Shown here piece after piece: positions 38,935-46,371 of a stretch of 64,000 bases of DNA. The position numbers and the translations under genes are program-made. Each line of letters opens with the position of its first letter. The first letter of the stretch is position 1. Below the pieces are notes generated by a model. It searched no databases, was not told the DNA's origin, and saw nothing but the letters and a program-made list of their open reading frames with translations. Source of the DNA: Massilia sp. CF038 (lineage in GTDB: Bacteria; Pseudomonadota; Gammaproteobacteria; Burkholderiales; Burkholderiaceae_D); contig NZ_FQWU01000008.1 of assembly GCF_900129765.1 (NCBI RefSeq), positions 32,994 to 96,993 on the forward strand. The letters are read 5' to 3'.

Positions 38935-39063
38935 TCACCGAGCCCGGGAAAGCCGGGCGAGCTGGCGCTGGAAGGGCAGGCGGGCGACGACAGGCGCAAC
39001 AATGGCGCCCTCGTTCAGGGAAGAACCAAGGCGATCAGCGAATGTGCGGGCCGTGTTCAACAT
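38935..39063 (-). CDS. Candidate short gene in the rnk leader (42 residues)
   Basis: Open frame MLNTARTFADRLGSSLNEGAI..., ending QLARLSRAR. Codons match local use and the sequence is a plausible amphipathic, basic peptide. There is no ribosome site; a TATACT box (39070-39075) places the predicted transcript start about at the ATG, so a leaderless message is possible. The rest of the 350-base gap (38842-39194) shows GC-rich hairpins (GGGAGATCCCGG... and CCCGGGAAAGCCGGG) but no other gene. Confidence 0.3.
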   Translation of the reverse strand: MLNTARTFADRLGSSLNEGAIVAPVVARLPFQRQLARLSRAR

Positions 39064-39194
39064 GAGGATAGTATAGCGTGTTCGCATACTTCACGTTTTT
39101 GGCACAGTTTGGCAATTCAAGCTGTGCAGACTAATGAAACTATTTGCCCCCGTACTGCGGCGAATCCCGTGGGAATTTTAACGAAGGTAATTTC

Positions 39195-40292
39195 ATGCTG
39201 CTTCCGAAGTATCTTGTGTCCCCCGTCGCTCTGGGTGCTGTTCTGTGGTTCTGTTGCCTCAGTGCTTGGGCGCGTACGATCAATGAATCAAATCAGCTGG
39301 CGCGGCAAGAAATACAGCGCACGATGAAGGAATTGCGTATCCCCGGGCTGCAGATTGCCGTAGTCAAGGACGGCAAGATCGTTTTGTCGGAAAGCTACGG
39401 CATGGCCAATGTAGAGAACCGGGTTCCCGCCACACGCTCGACGTTATTCCCAATTAACTCCGCGACCAAGGCCTTTACTGGGGTGGCAATGATGCAGTTG
39501 CTTGAGGCTGGGCGTGTTGAGCTCGATGCGCCTGTCTCGCGTTACCTCGACGGCTTGCCCGAGGCCTGGCGTACGGTCCGCATCCGCCAATTACTTGGGC
39601 ATACGTCGGGTTTGCCCGACATCCTTGACCAGAAGGGTTTGATTGGCGGGGGAAATGAACAAGATGCATGGAATGCAGTGAAGAAGCTGCCGTTGGAAGC
39701 TGCTCCCGGCGAGCGATTTGCCTATAACCAGACGAACTATGGCTTGCTGGCGCAGATCATCGTCAAACTCGAAAAAGTCCCTTACGAGCAGTTTGTCGCG
39801 CAGCGTCAGTTTGCTCCAGCCAATATGCCTTTGTCGACATTTGGCGATAGCTATGATCTGGTCCCCAACGCGGCGACGATCTATAGCCACTCGCCGCGCG
39901 GCACCCTGGCGAAGAACGACGCCAATCGCATGTCCCGGTGGATCTACGATATGCCGTATAGCCTGTGGGCTGGTGGGGGAATCCAGACCACTGCCGATGA
40001 GGTCGCTAACTGGCTCATCGCGTTATCGAACGGCAAGCTGATCAGCGACGCGAATGTCAAAAAAATGTGGACACCGGAAAAACTGACCAGCGGTGCGGAC
40101 GGCGACTGGGGCCGCGGGTGGCCCGTTTTGCAGAGCACGCCAACCCGGCAAGTGGCGGGCATCGGCGGCGCCCGTGCGGCATTTATCGTGTATCCCGATG
40201 AGGGTCTGGCTGTGGTGGTGTTGACCAATCTGGCAGGCGCCAATCCGCAGCGCTTCGTTCCCCAGATCGCCAAAATTTATCAGGCAAAGTGA
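39195..40292 (+). CDS. Class-C beta-lactamase-related serine hydrolase
   Basis: Secreted serine hydrolase of 365 residues. Signal peptide ends SAWA. Catalytic Ser89-x-x-Lys92 in NSATKAFTG, the tyrosine motif region YNQTNYGLL, and the LLGHTSGLPD box are typical of esterases and D-alanine-type peptidases related to class C beta-lactamases. The third motif (KTG-type) is not obvious, so true beta-lactamase activity is unlikely. GAAGG precedes the start. GC content is lower than in neighbouring genes, which may mark an acquired gene. Confidence 0.87.
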   Translation: MLLPKYLVSPVALGAVLWFCCLSAWARTINESNQLARQEIQRTMKELRIPGLQIAVVKDGKIVLSESYGMANVENRVPATRSTLFPINSATKAFTGVAMMQLLEAGRVELDAPVSRYLDGLPEAWRTVRIRQLLGHTSGLPDILDQKGLIGGGNEQDAWNAVKKLPLEAAPGERFAYNQTNYGLLAQIIVKLEKVPYEQFVAQRQFAPANMPLSTFGDSYDLVPNAATIYSHSPRGTLAKNDANRMSRWIYDMPYSLWAGGGIQTTADEVANWLIALSNGKLISDANVKKMWTPEKLTSGADGDWGRGWPVLQSTPTRQVAGIGGARAAFIVYPDEGLAVVVLTNLAGANPQRFVPQIAKIYQAK

Positions 40293-40330
40293 TCAGATGT
40301 TGCGGGGAGGCGAAGCCGAACCAAGGTCGC

Positions 40331-40552
40331 TCAGACGCCCGGTTTGCTGCCGCGCCTATGGACATATGGCAGCGCAAACAGGTACAGGCCCGACAGCAGC
40401 ATCAGAAACCGCGGCGGCAGCGGCGCATACGTGATCCATGGCGAAGGTTCGGCCGTATCCATGGCCCGGGCAGCAAAGTTGGCCACCACGGCCAGGGTGA
40501 ACAGGATGGACAGGGTGCGGTGGCCTTGGCGAATCGAATGGCCCCAGCTCAT
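40331..40552 (-). CDS. Small membrane protein (73 residues)
   Basis: Two hydrophobic segments (LSILFTLAVVANFAARAM and FLMLLSGLYLFALPYV) with basic ends; no family recognised. Its ATG overlaps the stop of the VOC gene by four bases, so it is translated with it and is probably the last gene of an AraC-VOC-membrane protein operon. Confidence 0.7.
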   Translation of the reverse strand: MSWGHSIRQGHRTLSILFTLAVVANFAARAMDTAEPSPWITYAPLPPRFLMLLSGLYLFALPYVHRRGSKPGV

Positions 40553-40968
40553 GCTGCTGCCTTTTTTGCAGCGACCTCGATCATCTTCCAGCCGTTGCCG
40601 GAAGGATCGCGAAAGCCCGCATCCACATTGCCATACCGATCCACCGGTTCTTGCGTGAATTCCACGCCGTTCTTGCTCAGCCGCTCGTAGGCAGCGCGGC
40701 AGTTGTCCACGGAAAGGACCAAAGGCGGCATCGCGCCCTTGGCCACCATTGCCTCCAGCGTTTGCGCCGTGGCTGCGTCATGCACCGGCGGTCCGGGCTT
40801 GAACAGGCCAAGCTGGAACGACGGCTGATCGGTATGCTGTATCGTCAGCCAGCGATAGTCGCCGTTGCGCACGTCGGTATGCACGTTGAACCCCAGTTTC
40901 TCGTAGAACGCCAGAGCTTCATCCTGGTCGCGCACGTACAGACCAACCACATTGATAGTTTGAGTCAT
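40549..40968 (-). CDS. VOC-family (glyoxalase/bleomycin-resistance) protein
   Basis: Protein of 139 residues with a single VOC fold: start NVVGLYVRDQDEALAFYEKLGF, a middle FQLGLFKPG, and the end FRDPSGNGWKMIEV, with His and Glu metal-ligand positions replaced in part (no clear HxH pattern visible), so it may be a binding rather than an enzyme member. AAGGAG precedes the ATG. It follows the AraC gene by 21 bases and is translationally coupled to the small membrane protein. Confidence 0.88.
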   Translation of the reverse strand: MTQTINVVGLYVRDQDEALAFYEKLGFNVHTDVRNGDYRWLTIQHTDQPSFQLGLFKPGPPVHDAATAQTLEAMVAKGAMPPLVLSVDNCRAAYERLSKNGVEFTQEPVDRYGNVDAGFRDPSGNGWKMIEVAAKKAAA

Positions 40969-40989
40969 ATCAGCTCCTTGAAAGTGAAG

Positions 40990-41442
40990 CTACAGTTTGC
41001 CAGTGGCTTTGCTGCGCCGCTTCTCCAAAACTGCGCTAATGAGGTTGGGCCTTTGGGCGTTACGCATCACGCATTCGGGGACGTGGCGGGCATGATCGGC
41101 GGCCGCCTGGGTGCGGGTGCGCAGTTCGCCCGGGCTTTCGTTGGTAATGTCACGGAAGATGCGCCCAAAAGTGCCCAGGCTAGTCCAGCCGGTCTGCAAG
41201 GCAATGTCTGTGATTGGCAGGTCGGTCTCGCGCAGCAGCGCCGTGGCGCGTTCGATGCGGCGGGTCAGCAGGTAGCGGTGCGGGGGCAGGCCGAAAGCTT
41301 TCTTGAATTCGCGCGCGAAGTAGGCGGTGGAGACGGCGCTGGCCTCGGCCAGACGTTCGATCGGCCAGGCCTCATGGGGGCTGGCGTCCATTTTGTCTTT
41401 CGCGCGCAATAGTCGCCGCAGCAGCAGGGGGCTTTGGGGCAT
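40990..41442 (-). CDS. AraC-family transcriptional regulator (HTH only)
   Basis: 150-residue protein consisting almost only of the AraC double helix-turn-helix: IERLAEASAVSTAYFAREFKKAFGLPPHRYLL and IERATALLRETDLPITDIALQTGWTSLGTFGRIFRD (ends shown). There is no sensor domain, which is unusual for AraC and more like MarA/SoxS. It likely controls its own operon (VOC and membrane protein). The C-terminal ~35 residues are not conserved. Its 3' end shares TCTCCAAAACTGCG with the gap at 42013. Confidence 0.88.
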   Translation of the reverse strand: MPQSPLLLRRLLRAKDKMDASPHEAWPIERLAEASAVSTAYFAREFKKAFGLPPHRYLLTRRIERATALLRETDLPITDIALQTGWTSLGTFGRIFRDITNESPGELRTRTQAAADHARHVPECVMRNAQRPNLISAVLEKRRSKATGKL

Positions 41443-41624
41443 TCGGTTCCCGGTTCAATTGGCAACACCAGTACGCCAGAGCTTAACGGAACTGGCCGAT
41501 CCCAAGCAAGTTTGTCACCGCGATGCTTCTACTATCTTGGAGCCATTTCACTGTCGAGTACAATCGACCGCACCTGGCCAGACGTGCTCAATTGAAAGCT
41601 TGGATACAACACGGAAGATGGAAC

Positions 41625-41969
41625 ATGAATTTTCTTGCAAAGATTTTCAATCGCGCAAAGTCGGATGTTCGTACCGGCGGGGTTTGGCCCTTTTCATCGC
41701 CAAAGAATGAGGCCACGTTCACGGTTCGGCAAATAGTCAATGGTGAGAAGCCCATTCTTCTTGTGGAACATGATGAAGACGAGGGCGGCTGGCAATTCCT
41801 CACTGGCGAGCCATTGGATATGTCTGATGCCATGATTGTCGGCTTGGGTGAGATAGCAGAGATGGATCCATCCGTTCTGGAATTGGCTGACTTGCCCATC
41901 GGGTGGCGTGCAACCCGCGAAGCCTTGACGGGTTCCTGGTTGCGCGAGAAGGCAGACCTTTGCACATGA
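41625..41969 (+). CDS. Hypothetical protein resembling Imm33/DUF2185 immunity-type proteins
   Basis: 114 residues. Pattern GWQFLTGEP, then a DSDA-like acidic stretch, IVGLGEIAEMDPSVLELADLPIGWRA, resembles the spacing of DUF2185/Imm33-type immunity proteins, though the match is at pattern level only. No signal peptide, so cytoplasmic. The start at 41625 was chosen because the preceding residues do not fit a protein N terminus. It lies in a stretch of lower GC than the surroundings. A partner toxin is not seen; it could also be a plain orphan protein. Confidence 0.6.
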   Translation: MNFLAKIFNRAKSDVRTGGVWPFSSPKNEATFTVRQIVNGEKPILLVEHDEDEGGWQFLTGEPLDMSDAMIVGLGEIAEMDPSVLELADLPIGWRATREALTGSWLREKADLCT

Positions 41970-42125
41970 GTCGCGGACGAGACGCTTGCGGCGTGCGATT
42001 TTTTGCCGCGCCACCTCTCCAAAACTGCGGGAATGACAACTGGGAAATGCTTGCCGAGCGAACTGAATATTCAGTCTTCTTCAATCGGGTCAGTGACGAG
42101 CATCTGCAGAGACGCTGGAGGATAG

Positions 42126-42650
42126 ATGATAAGTAAGCAATTACCAAACTTCGCTCAGCTTCCCTGCCGCCTTTGTCGACATGCGATCTACGCGGTGCTC
42201 GTGTTCCTTGGTTTTTACCATGCTCCAGGAAGCGCGGATCAATCCCGGGTCGTTTATGTTTATGATGGTTTCAAAAAACCCAATCACGGACTGCGAGGTG
42301 CAACTGCCGCAAAAGCTGACCTTAAGACCGGCGCCCTGCAATTCTATGTTCCCGTTTGTACTTTCATGCGCCCAAGGCAAACGGAGGTTCGGCAATTTGA
42401 ACTCCGAAAGGCAATTTACGGCGCTTCCGGTATCAAGGTGATGGCCGACCTGTGTAATGACATCGTTCCCAATGGCGAGCAACAAGAAGCGTATGTCGCC
42501 GGTTATAACGCGGTAATGGACCCGGCTATCGCCAAACGCTTAGGCCAAACATGGAAAATCTCACTCGAGAAGCAAGTGAGGGAGGAATTTAAACGCAAGC
42601 CGCAGGGCACGCTCAGAGCCGCAGACATCACATTTGAGGCGCCCTACTGA
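42126..42650 (+). CDS. Hypothetical exported or membrane-anchored protein
   Basis: 174 residues. A hydrophobic N-terminal segment (CRHAIYAVLVFLGFYHAPGSA) suggests a signal peptide or anchor, with a soluble body containing four-fold DNDIVPN-like and CTFMRPRQ elements. No family was recognised. GGAGG precedes the ATG at 42126. Found in the same low-GC islet as the immunity-like genes; its function is unknown. Confidence 0.6.
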   Translation: MISKQLPNFAQLPCRLCRHAIYAVLVFLGFYHAPGSADQSRVVYVYDGFKKPNHGLRGATAAKADLKTGALQFYVPVCTFMRPRQTEVRQFELRKAIYGASGIKVMADLCNDIVPNGEQQEAYVAGYNAVMDPAIAKRLGQTWKISLEKQVREEFKRKPQGTLRAADITFEAPY

Positions 42651-42880
42651 AGGGATCCGGAGCACATATGCAATCAGAGCAAACGACAAAGATTGAGCGC
42701 AGCACGCGGCCAGATCGTGGCTTTCGCAGAAGGGGCCGCAACAGGGCGAAGGTCCAGGCTCGGGCGTCAGCAGTCTCGGCGTCACGGCAAGACCGGCCAA
42801 ATGCTGACAGTCACCCGGTATGCCAGTTGCAGCACGAATGCCTCGAACTGCAATTGGTTCAACAATTCTAAATACAGAGG

Positions 42881-43483
42881 ATGAAATTGATAACGATTAA
42901 GCGCTCGGGTTTTTACCTTACTTGTCGAGACGAGCTTGAGGGCCTGGCAATCTGGTTGGCTGAGCTGGCCGAGGCGCGTGCAGGGACGCATTTTGCGTTG
43001 GTTGCGGGCGCCACGTTCCAGGTTGGCTGGTCGATGATGAAATTCCTTGAGACCTCAGATGGTCTGGCACTTTGCGAGCCGGATTTCGATAGCGATCCAT
43101 TCATCCACTTCAGAAACGATGTCAGCACGACCTTGGCTGTCCTGCTTCAGCAGCGTGAGCTGTTGTCCAAACTGGGGTGTCAGCCTGTTGATTTCCGATT
43201 CGATGACAAAGTCGTCATGCGCAAAGGCTGCCTGGTGGAACAAGGCATTTACGGGGAACGAAGCCAGCCCGGGAAAGGGGACAGCGGATGGTACTTTGGC
43301 CCGACCAGTGAGCACCCGACACCAGTTGCAGATGATCTGGAAGCGATGTGGGCATTTCAATTGTTGCGTAAAAAGCCACACCTTCTCACTGCCATGTGCT
43401 TGCCTGTCAACTGGATCGTGGTCTGGGCCGGCACAGAGATTGTCGGTATTGCGAATGAACACAACCAGGAATTATTACGCTGA
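42881..43483 (+). CDS. Hypothetical protein with Imm33-like C-terminal region
   Basis: 200 residues. The N-terminal half (LTCRDELEGLAIWLAELAEA) has no assigned fold. The C-terminal half, SGWYFGPT ... DDLEAMWAFQLLRKKPHLLTAMCLPVNWIVVWAG, matches the pattern of Imm33/immunity-type proteins (Gly-Trp-Tyr box followed by a Leu-Pro-x-Gly/Asn-Trp box). The start is at 42881. It is the last gene before a bidirectional terminator and tRNA-Phe. No toxin gene is present, so it would be an orphan immunity gene. Confidence 0.6.
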   Translation: MKLITIKRSGFYLTCRDELEGLAIWLAELAEARAGTHFALVAGATFQVGWSMMKFLETSDGLALCEPDFDSDPFIHFRNDVSTTLAVLLQQRELLSKLGCQPVDFRFDDKVVMRKGCLVEQGIYGERSQPGKGDSGWYFGPTSEHPTPVADDLEAMWAFQLLRKKPHLLTAMCLPVNWIVVWAGTEIVGIANEHNQELLR

Positions 43484-43491
43484 TCGATGGA

Positions 43492-43534
43492 CGTAAAAAA
43501 ACCGCAGTCTCTGTCGAGAATTGCGGTTTTTACG
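43492..43534. terminator. Bidirectional terminator between the 42881 gene and tRNA-Phe
   Basis: Stem CGTAAAAAAACCGCA / TGCGGTTTTTACG with the loop GTCTCTGTCGAGAAT. T-rich on both strands, so it can end the plus-strand transcript of the 42881 gene and the minus-strand tRNA transcript. Confidence 0.8.
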
Positions 43535-43563
43535 TTCGCCAAAAGAAGGCTGAACTTTATTCT

Positions 43564-43639
43564 TGGTGGCCCGGGGCGGAATCGAACCACCGACACAAGG
43601 ATTTTCAATCCTCTGCTCTACCAACTGAGCTACCAGGCC
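43564..43639 (-). tRNA. tRNA-Phe (GAA anticodon)
   Basis: 76-base cloverleaf read on the minus strand: acceptor GGCCTGG pairs with CCGGGCC (one G-T pair), D arm GCTCAGTTGGTAGAGC, anticodon arm with loop TTGAAAA (anticodon GAA), T arm with GGTTCGATTCC, discriminator A and an encoded CCA. A tRNA gene next to a low-GC islet (41.4-43.5 kb) is a typical integration target. Confidence 0.97.
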
Positions 43640-43756
43640 AAGAGGCATGATTATAGACACCCGCCTCAGCCTTTGCAAGGCCGACCAACAACTTTTTGCA
43701 AAAATGGGCCGAAACGGGGCAAAACGCTGTTGTTTGTTGCCGTTATAATGCCCTGC

Positions 43757-44974
43757 ATGACGAGTTCAAAAACCGCCCAAGCGCCCAGCCAGACGACGAT
43801 TTGCATCGTTGGCAACGGCGCCATTGCCAAAACCGCTGCCTTGGGGTTTGCCCAGGCCGGCCATAGCGTAACGCTGCTGGTGCCGCCCGCCGGTCCCGCC
43901 GCGCCATCCGCCACGGGCGAACAGCCTTGGGATGCACGCGTCTACGCCCTCAATCACACTGCCCACACGCTGCTGTCGTCACTGAAAGTCTGGGGCGCAC
44001 TCGATGCTGCCCGTATCGCACCCGTGGACACGATGGTTGTGGGGGGCGACGGCGCCCAGGCCGGCGCGCTGGCTTTCGATGCATTCGGTGCCCACGTCGG
44101 CACCCTGGCCTGGATTGTCGAGGACCGCAATCTGAACCAGGCCCTGGACGCGGCGCTCAAGTTCGCACCGAATATACAAACCGTCAGTGGCCGTGCCAGT
44201 GCACTGGTTCTTGGCGTCGACAGCGCCACCGTGCAGCTGGATGGCGGGGCCAGTATCCGCGCCTCGCTCGTGGTGGGCGCCGACGGCGGCCAGTCCTGGG
44301 TGCGCGGACAATGCGATATCGGCATCGATTACCGCTCCTATCACCAACGCGCCATTGTCACCAACTTCAGCTGCGAAAAGCCGCACCACGGCGCCGCCTT
44401 CCAGTGGTTTACCGGCAGCGAAGGCATTGTCGCCCTGCTGCCGCTGCCGGGCAATCGCGTCTCGCTGGTGTGGTCCGCGCCGGACGGTCTGGCCGACACC
44501 ATCATGAGCGAGTCGCTCGGTGAACTGGCAGTGCGCCTGTCGGTGCTGGCCGATGAAAAACTGGGGACCCTGCGTCCACTTCAGCCGGAGGTGGTGAAGG
44601 CGCTGCCGCTGGCGCTGATCCGCCCCCATACCATTGTGGCGCCGCGTGTGGCGCTGGTGGGCGACGCTGCCCACGTGGTCCATCCGCTGGCCGGCCATGG
44701 CATGAATCTCGGCTTTGCCGACATTGCCGATTTGCTGGCTGCGGTGGCGGGGCGCGAAGAGCAGCGCAGCGTCGGCGACGAGCGCGTGCTGGCGCGCTAT
44801 GCGCGCGCGCGCAAGGAAGACATCTTACTCATGCAACTGGCGACCGACGGTCTGGCGCGCCTGTTTGCGACCAACCTCGAGCCGGTGCGCATCGCCCGCA
44901 ATTTGGGATTAAACTTGCTCGATAAATTACCTATGCTTAAGCGCCGGCTGATGTCGCACGCGATGGGCAAATAG
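43757..44974 (+). CDS. UbiH/UbiF-family FAD-dependent monooxygenase
   Basis: Flavoprotein hydroxylase of 405 residues. The N-terminal dinucleotide motif is ICIVGNGAIAKTAALGFAQAG (third Gly of GxGxxG replaced by Ala). The GDAAHVVHPLAGHGMNLGFAD motif of the UbiH/COQ6 family is complete. Likely hydroxylates ubiquinone intermediates. A TATAAT box (43744-43749) lies so close to the ATG that the message may be leaderless; an ATG nine bases earlier overlaps the box. It precedes dsbC by 30 bases. Confidence 0.88.
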   Translation: MTSSKTAQAPSQTTICIVGNGAIAKTAALGFAQAGHSVTLLVPPAGPAAPSATGEQPWDARVYALNHTAHTLLSSLKVWGALDAARIAPVDTMVVGGDGAQAGALAFDAFGAHVGTLAWIVEDRNLNQALDAALKFAPNIQTVSGRASALVLGVDSATVQLDGGASIRASLVVGADGGQSWVRGQCDIGIDYRSYHQRAIVTNFSCEKPHHGAAFQWFTGSEGIVALLPLPGNRVSLVWSAPDGLADTIMSESLGELAVRLSVLADEKLGTLRPLQPEVVKALPLALIRPHTIVAPRVALVGDAAHVVHPLAGHGMNLGFADIADLLAAVAGREEQRSVGDERVLARYARARKEDILLMQLATDGLARLFATNLEPVRIARNLGLNLLDKLPMLKRRLMSHAMGK

Positions 44975-45004
44975 GAAGTGCCCAGGCATTCACCCGGAGA
45001 AGTC

Positions 45005-45745
45005 ATGCTTAAAACGAAATTCACCCTGCTCGCACTCGCTTGCGCCGTTGTATCCTGCACCGCAGCCGAGAACAGCGCTGACAACAACCAGAAGATCGAG
45101 GCGAACCTCAAGAAAGTGCTGGAGCCCCGTCTTGGCGATGGCGCAAAAATCGTCTCGGTCAAGGCGACGCCGTATGCAGGTCTGTATGAAGTTGTCGCAG
45201 GTGGCAACATCGTCTACACCGACAAGAATGGCGAATACCTGATCTTCGGCCAGGTATTCAACACCCGCACCACCCAGAACCTGACCAAGGAACGGCTGGA
45301 AGTGGTCAACAAGATCAAATTCAACGATCTGCCGTTCGAAAACGCGCTCAAGATGGTCAAGGGCGATGGCAAACGCGTGCTGGCGATCTTCGAAGATCCG
45401 AACTGCGGCTACTGCAAGCACTTCCGCCAGACCACCCTGAAGGAAATCGACAACGTCACGGTGTACACCTTCATGCTCAATATTCTGTCTGAAGATTCGC
45501 TGGCCAAGTCCAATCAGATCTGGTGCTCGGCCGACCGCAACAAGGCATGGGACGAGTGGATGTTGAACGGTAAAATGCCGGCCACCCCAAGCCCGCAGTG
45601 CGAAACGCCGCACGCCAAAGTCAGCGCGGTGGCACAGAAGTACGGCATCAACGCCACTCCGGCGATCTTCTTCGCTGACGGCACCCGCATTTCAGGCGCG
45701 GTCGATCTGCGCGGCCTGGAAGCCAAACTCAAAACCGTCAAGTAA
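45005..45745 (+). CDS. dsbC: Thiol:disulfide interchange protein DsbC
   Basis: Periplasmic disulfide isomerase, 246 residues. Signal peptide with a Cys in the cleavage region (AVVSCTAAEN), an N-terminal dimerisation domain, and a thioredoxin-like domain with Cys134-Gly-Tyr-Cys137 (CGYC, as in E. coli DsbC). Further Cys at WCSADRN and CETPHAK form the second, structural pair. CCGGAGAAG precedes the start. It shuffles wrong disulfides in exported proteins, kept reduced by DsbD. Confidence 0.95.
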   Translation: MLKTKFTLLALACAVVSCTAAENSADNNQKIEANLKKVLEPRLGDGAKIVSVKATPYAGLYEVVAGGNIVYTDKNGEYLIFGQVFNTRTTQNLTKERLEVVNKIKFNDLPFENALKMVKGDGKRVLAIFEDPNCGYCKHFRQTTLKEIDNVTVYTFMLNILSEDSLAKSNQIWCSADRNKAWDEWMLNGKMPATPSPQCETPHAKVSAVAQKYGINATPAIFFADGTRISGAVDLRGLEAKLKTVK

Positions 45746-45766
45746 GCCGCGCGCCGCGCAGCGTCC

Positions 45767-46366
45767 ATGAATATCGTCGGACTGCTGCTCGCTGCTGGCC
45801 GTGGCCGACGCTTCGATCCGGCCGGCCAGCGCAACAAGCTGCTCGCGGCGCTGCCCGACGGGGACATGGTCGCCGTCGCCAGCGCCCGCGCCTTGCTTGC
45901 CGTCCTCCCACGTGTGATTGCAGTCGTCCCTGCGGAGGGCGCTCTGGCTGACGCCTTGCGCAATGCGGGCTGCGACGTCACGGTCTGTGTTGATGCCGAT
46001 AGCGGCATTGCGGCCTCCCTGGTTCATGGCGTACAGCAGGCCAAGCCTGCCGACGGCTGGATCATCGGGCTCGGTGACATGCCTCGCGTGGCCCCTGCCA
46101 CCATTTGCGCCTTGCGCGATGCGTTGCGCGCTGGCGCAGGCATTGCCGCACCTGTGCATGCGGGCCGGCGTGGCAATCCAGTCGCCTTTAACGCCATGTA
46201 TTTACCGCGCCTGCTGGCGCTGACGGGCGACCAGGGCGCGCGCGCCCTGCTTGCGAGCGAGCCTGTAATGACAGTGCCGGTGATTGACGCCGGCATCCTG
46301 CACGACATCGATACCCCCTCCGACTTGGATAAAACCGGTACACTTCCGCTGGGCGGACCAGCTTAA
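45767..46366 (+). CDS. MocA/MobA-like nucleotidyltransferase
   Basis: 199-residue NTP transferase. The start MNIVGLLLAAGRGRRFDP is the nucleotide-binding loop of the MobA/MocA group, with KLLAAL, IIGLGDMPRVAPATI and RRGNPVAF as the other boxes. MocA adds CMP to molybdopterin for molybdenum cofactor. Alone here, without other Mo-cofactor genes, so assignment is at family level. It lies 21 bases after dsbC and five before the M61 peptidase, and may be part of the same transcript. Confidence 0.85.
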   Translation: MNIVGLLLAAGRGRRFDPAGQRNKLLAALPDGDMVAVASARALLAVLPRVIAVVPAEGALADALRNAGCDVTVCVDADSGIAASLVHGVQQAKPADGWIIGLGDMPRVAPATICALRDALRAGAGIAAPVHAGRRGNPVAFNAMYLPRLLALTGDQGARALLASEPVMTVPVIDAGILHDIDTPSDLDKTGTLPLGGPA

Positions 46367-46371
46367 CCATC

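Noticed and set aside
42651..42880. Possible short genes between 42650 and 42881, one with GGAG ahead of an ATG at 42668 and another ending in ATGA overlap with the next gene
   Set aside because: The two frames disagree, neither resembles a known protein and codon use is poor. The stretch may be a decayed gene; it is left unassigned.
43741..43760. Firm call of a leaderless promoter for the UbiH-family gene
   Set aside because: The TATAAT is clear but no -35 at proper spacing was found, so it is mentioned only as a possibility.
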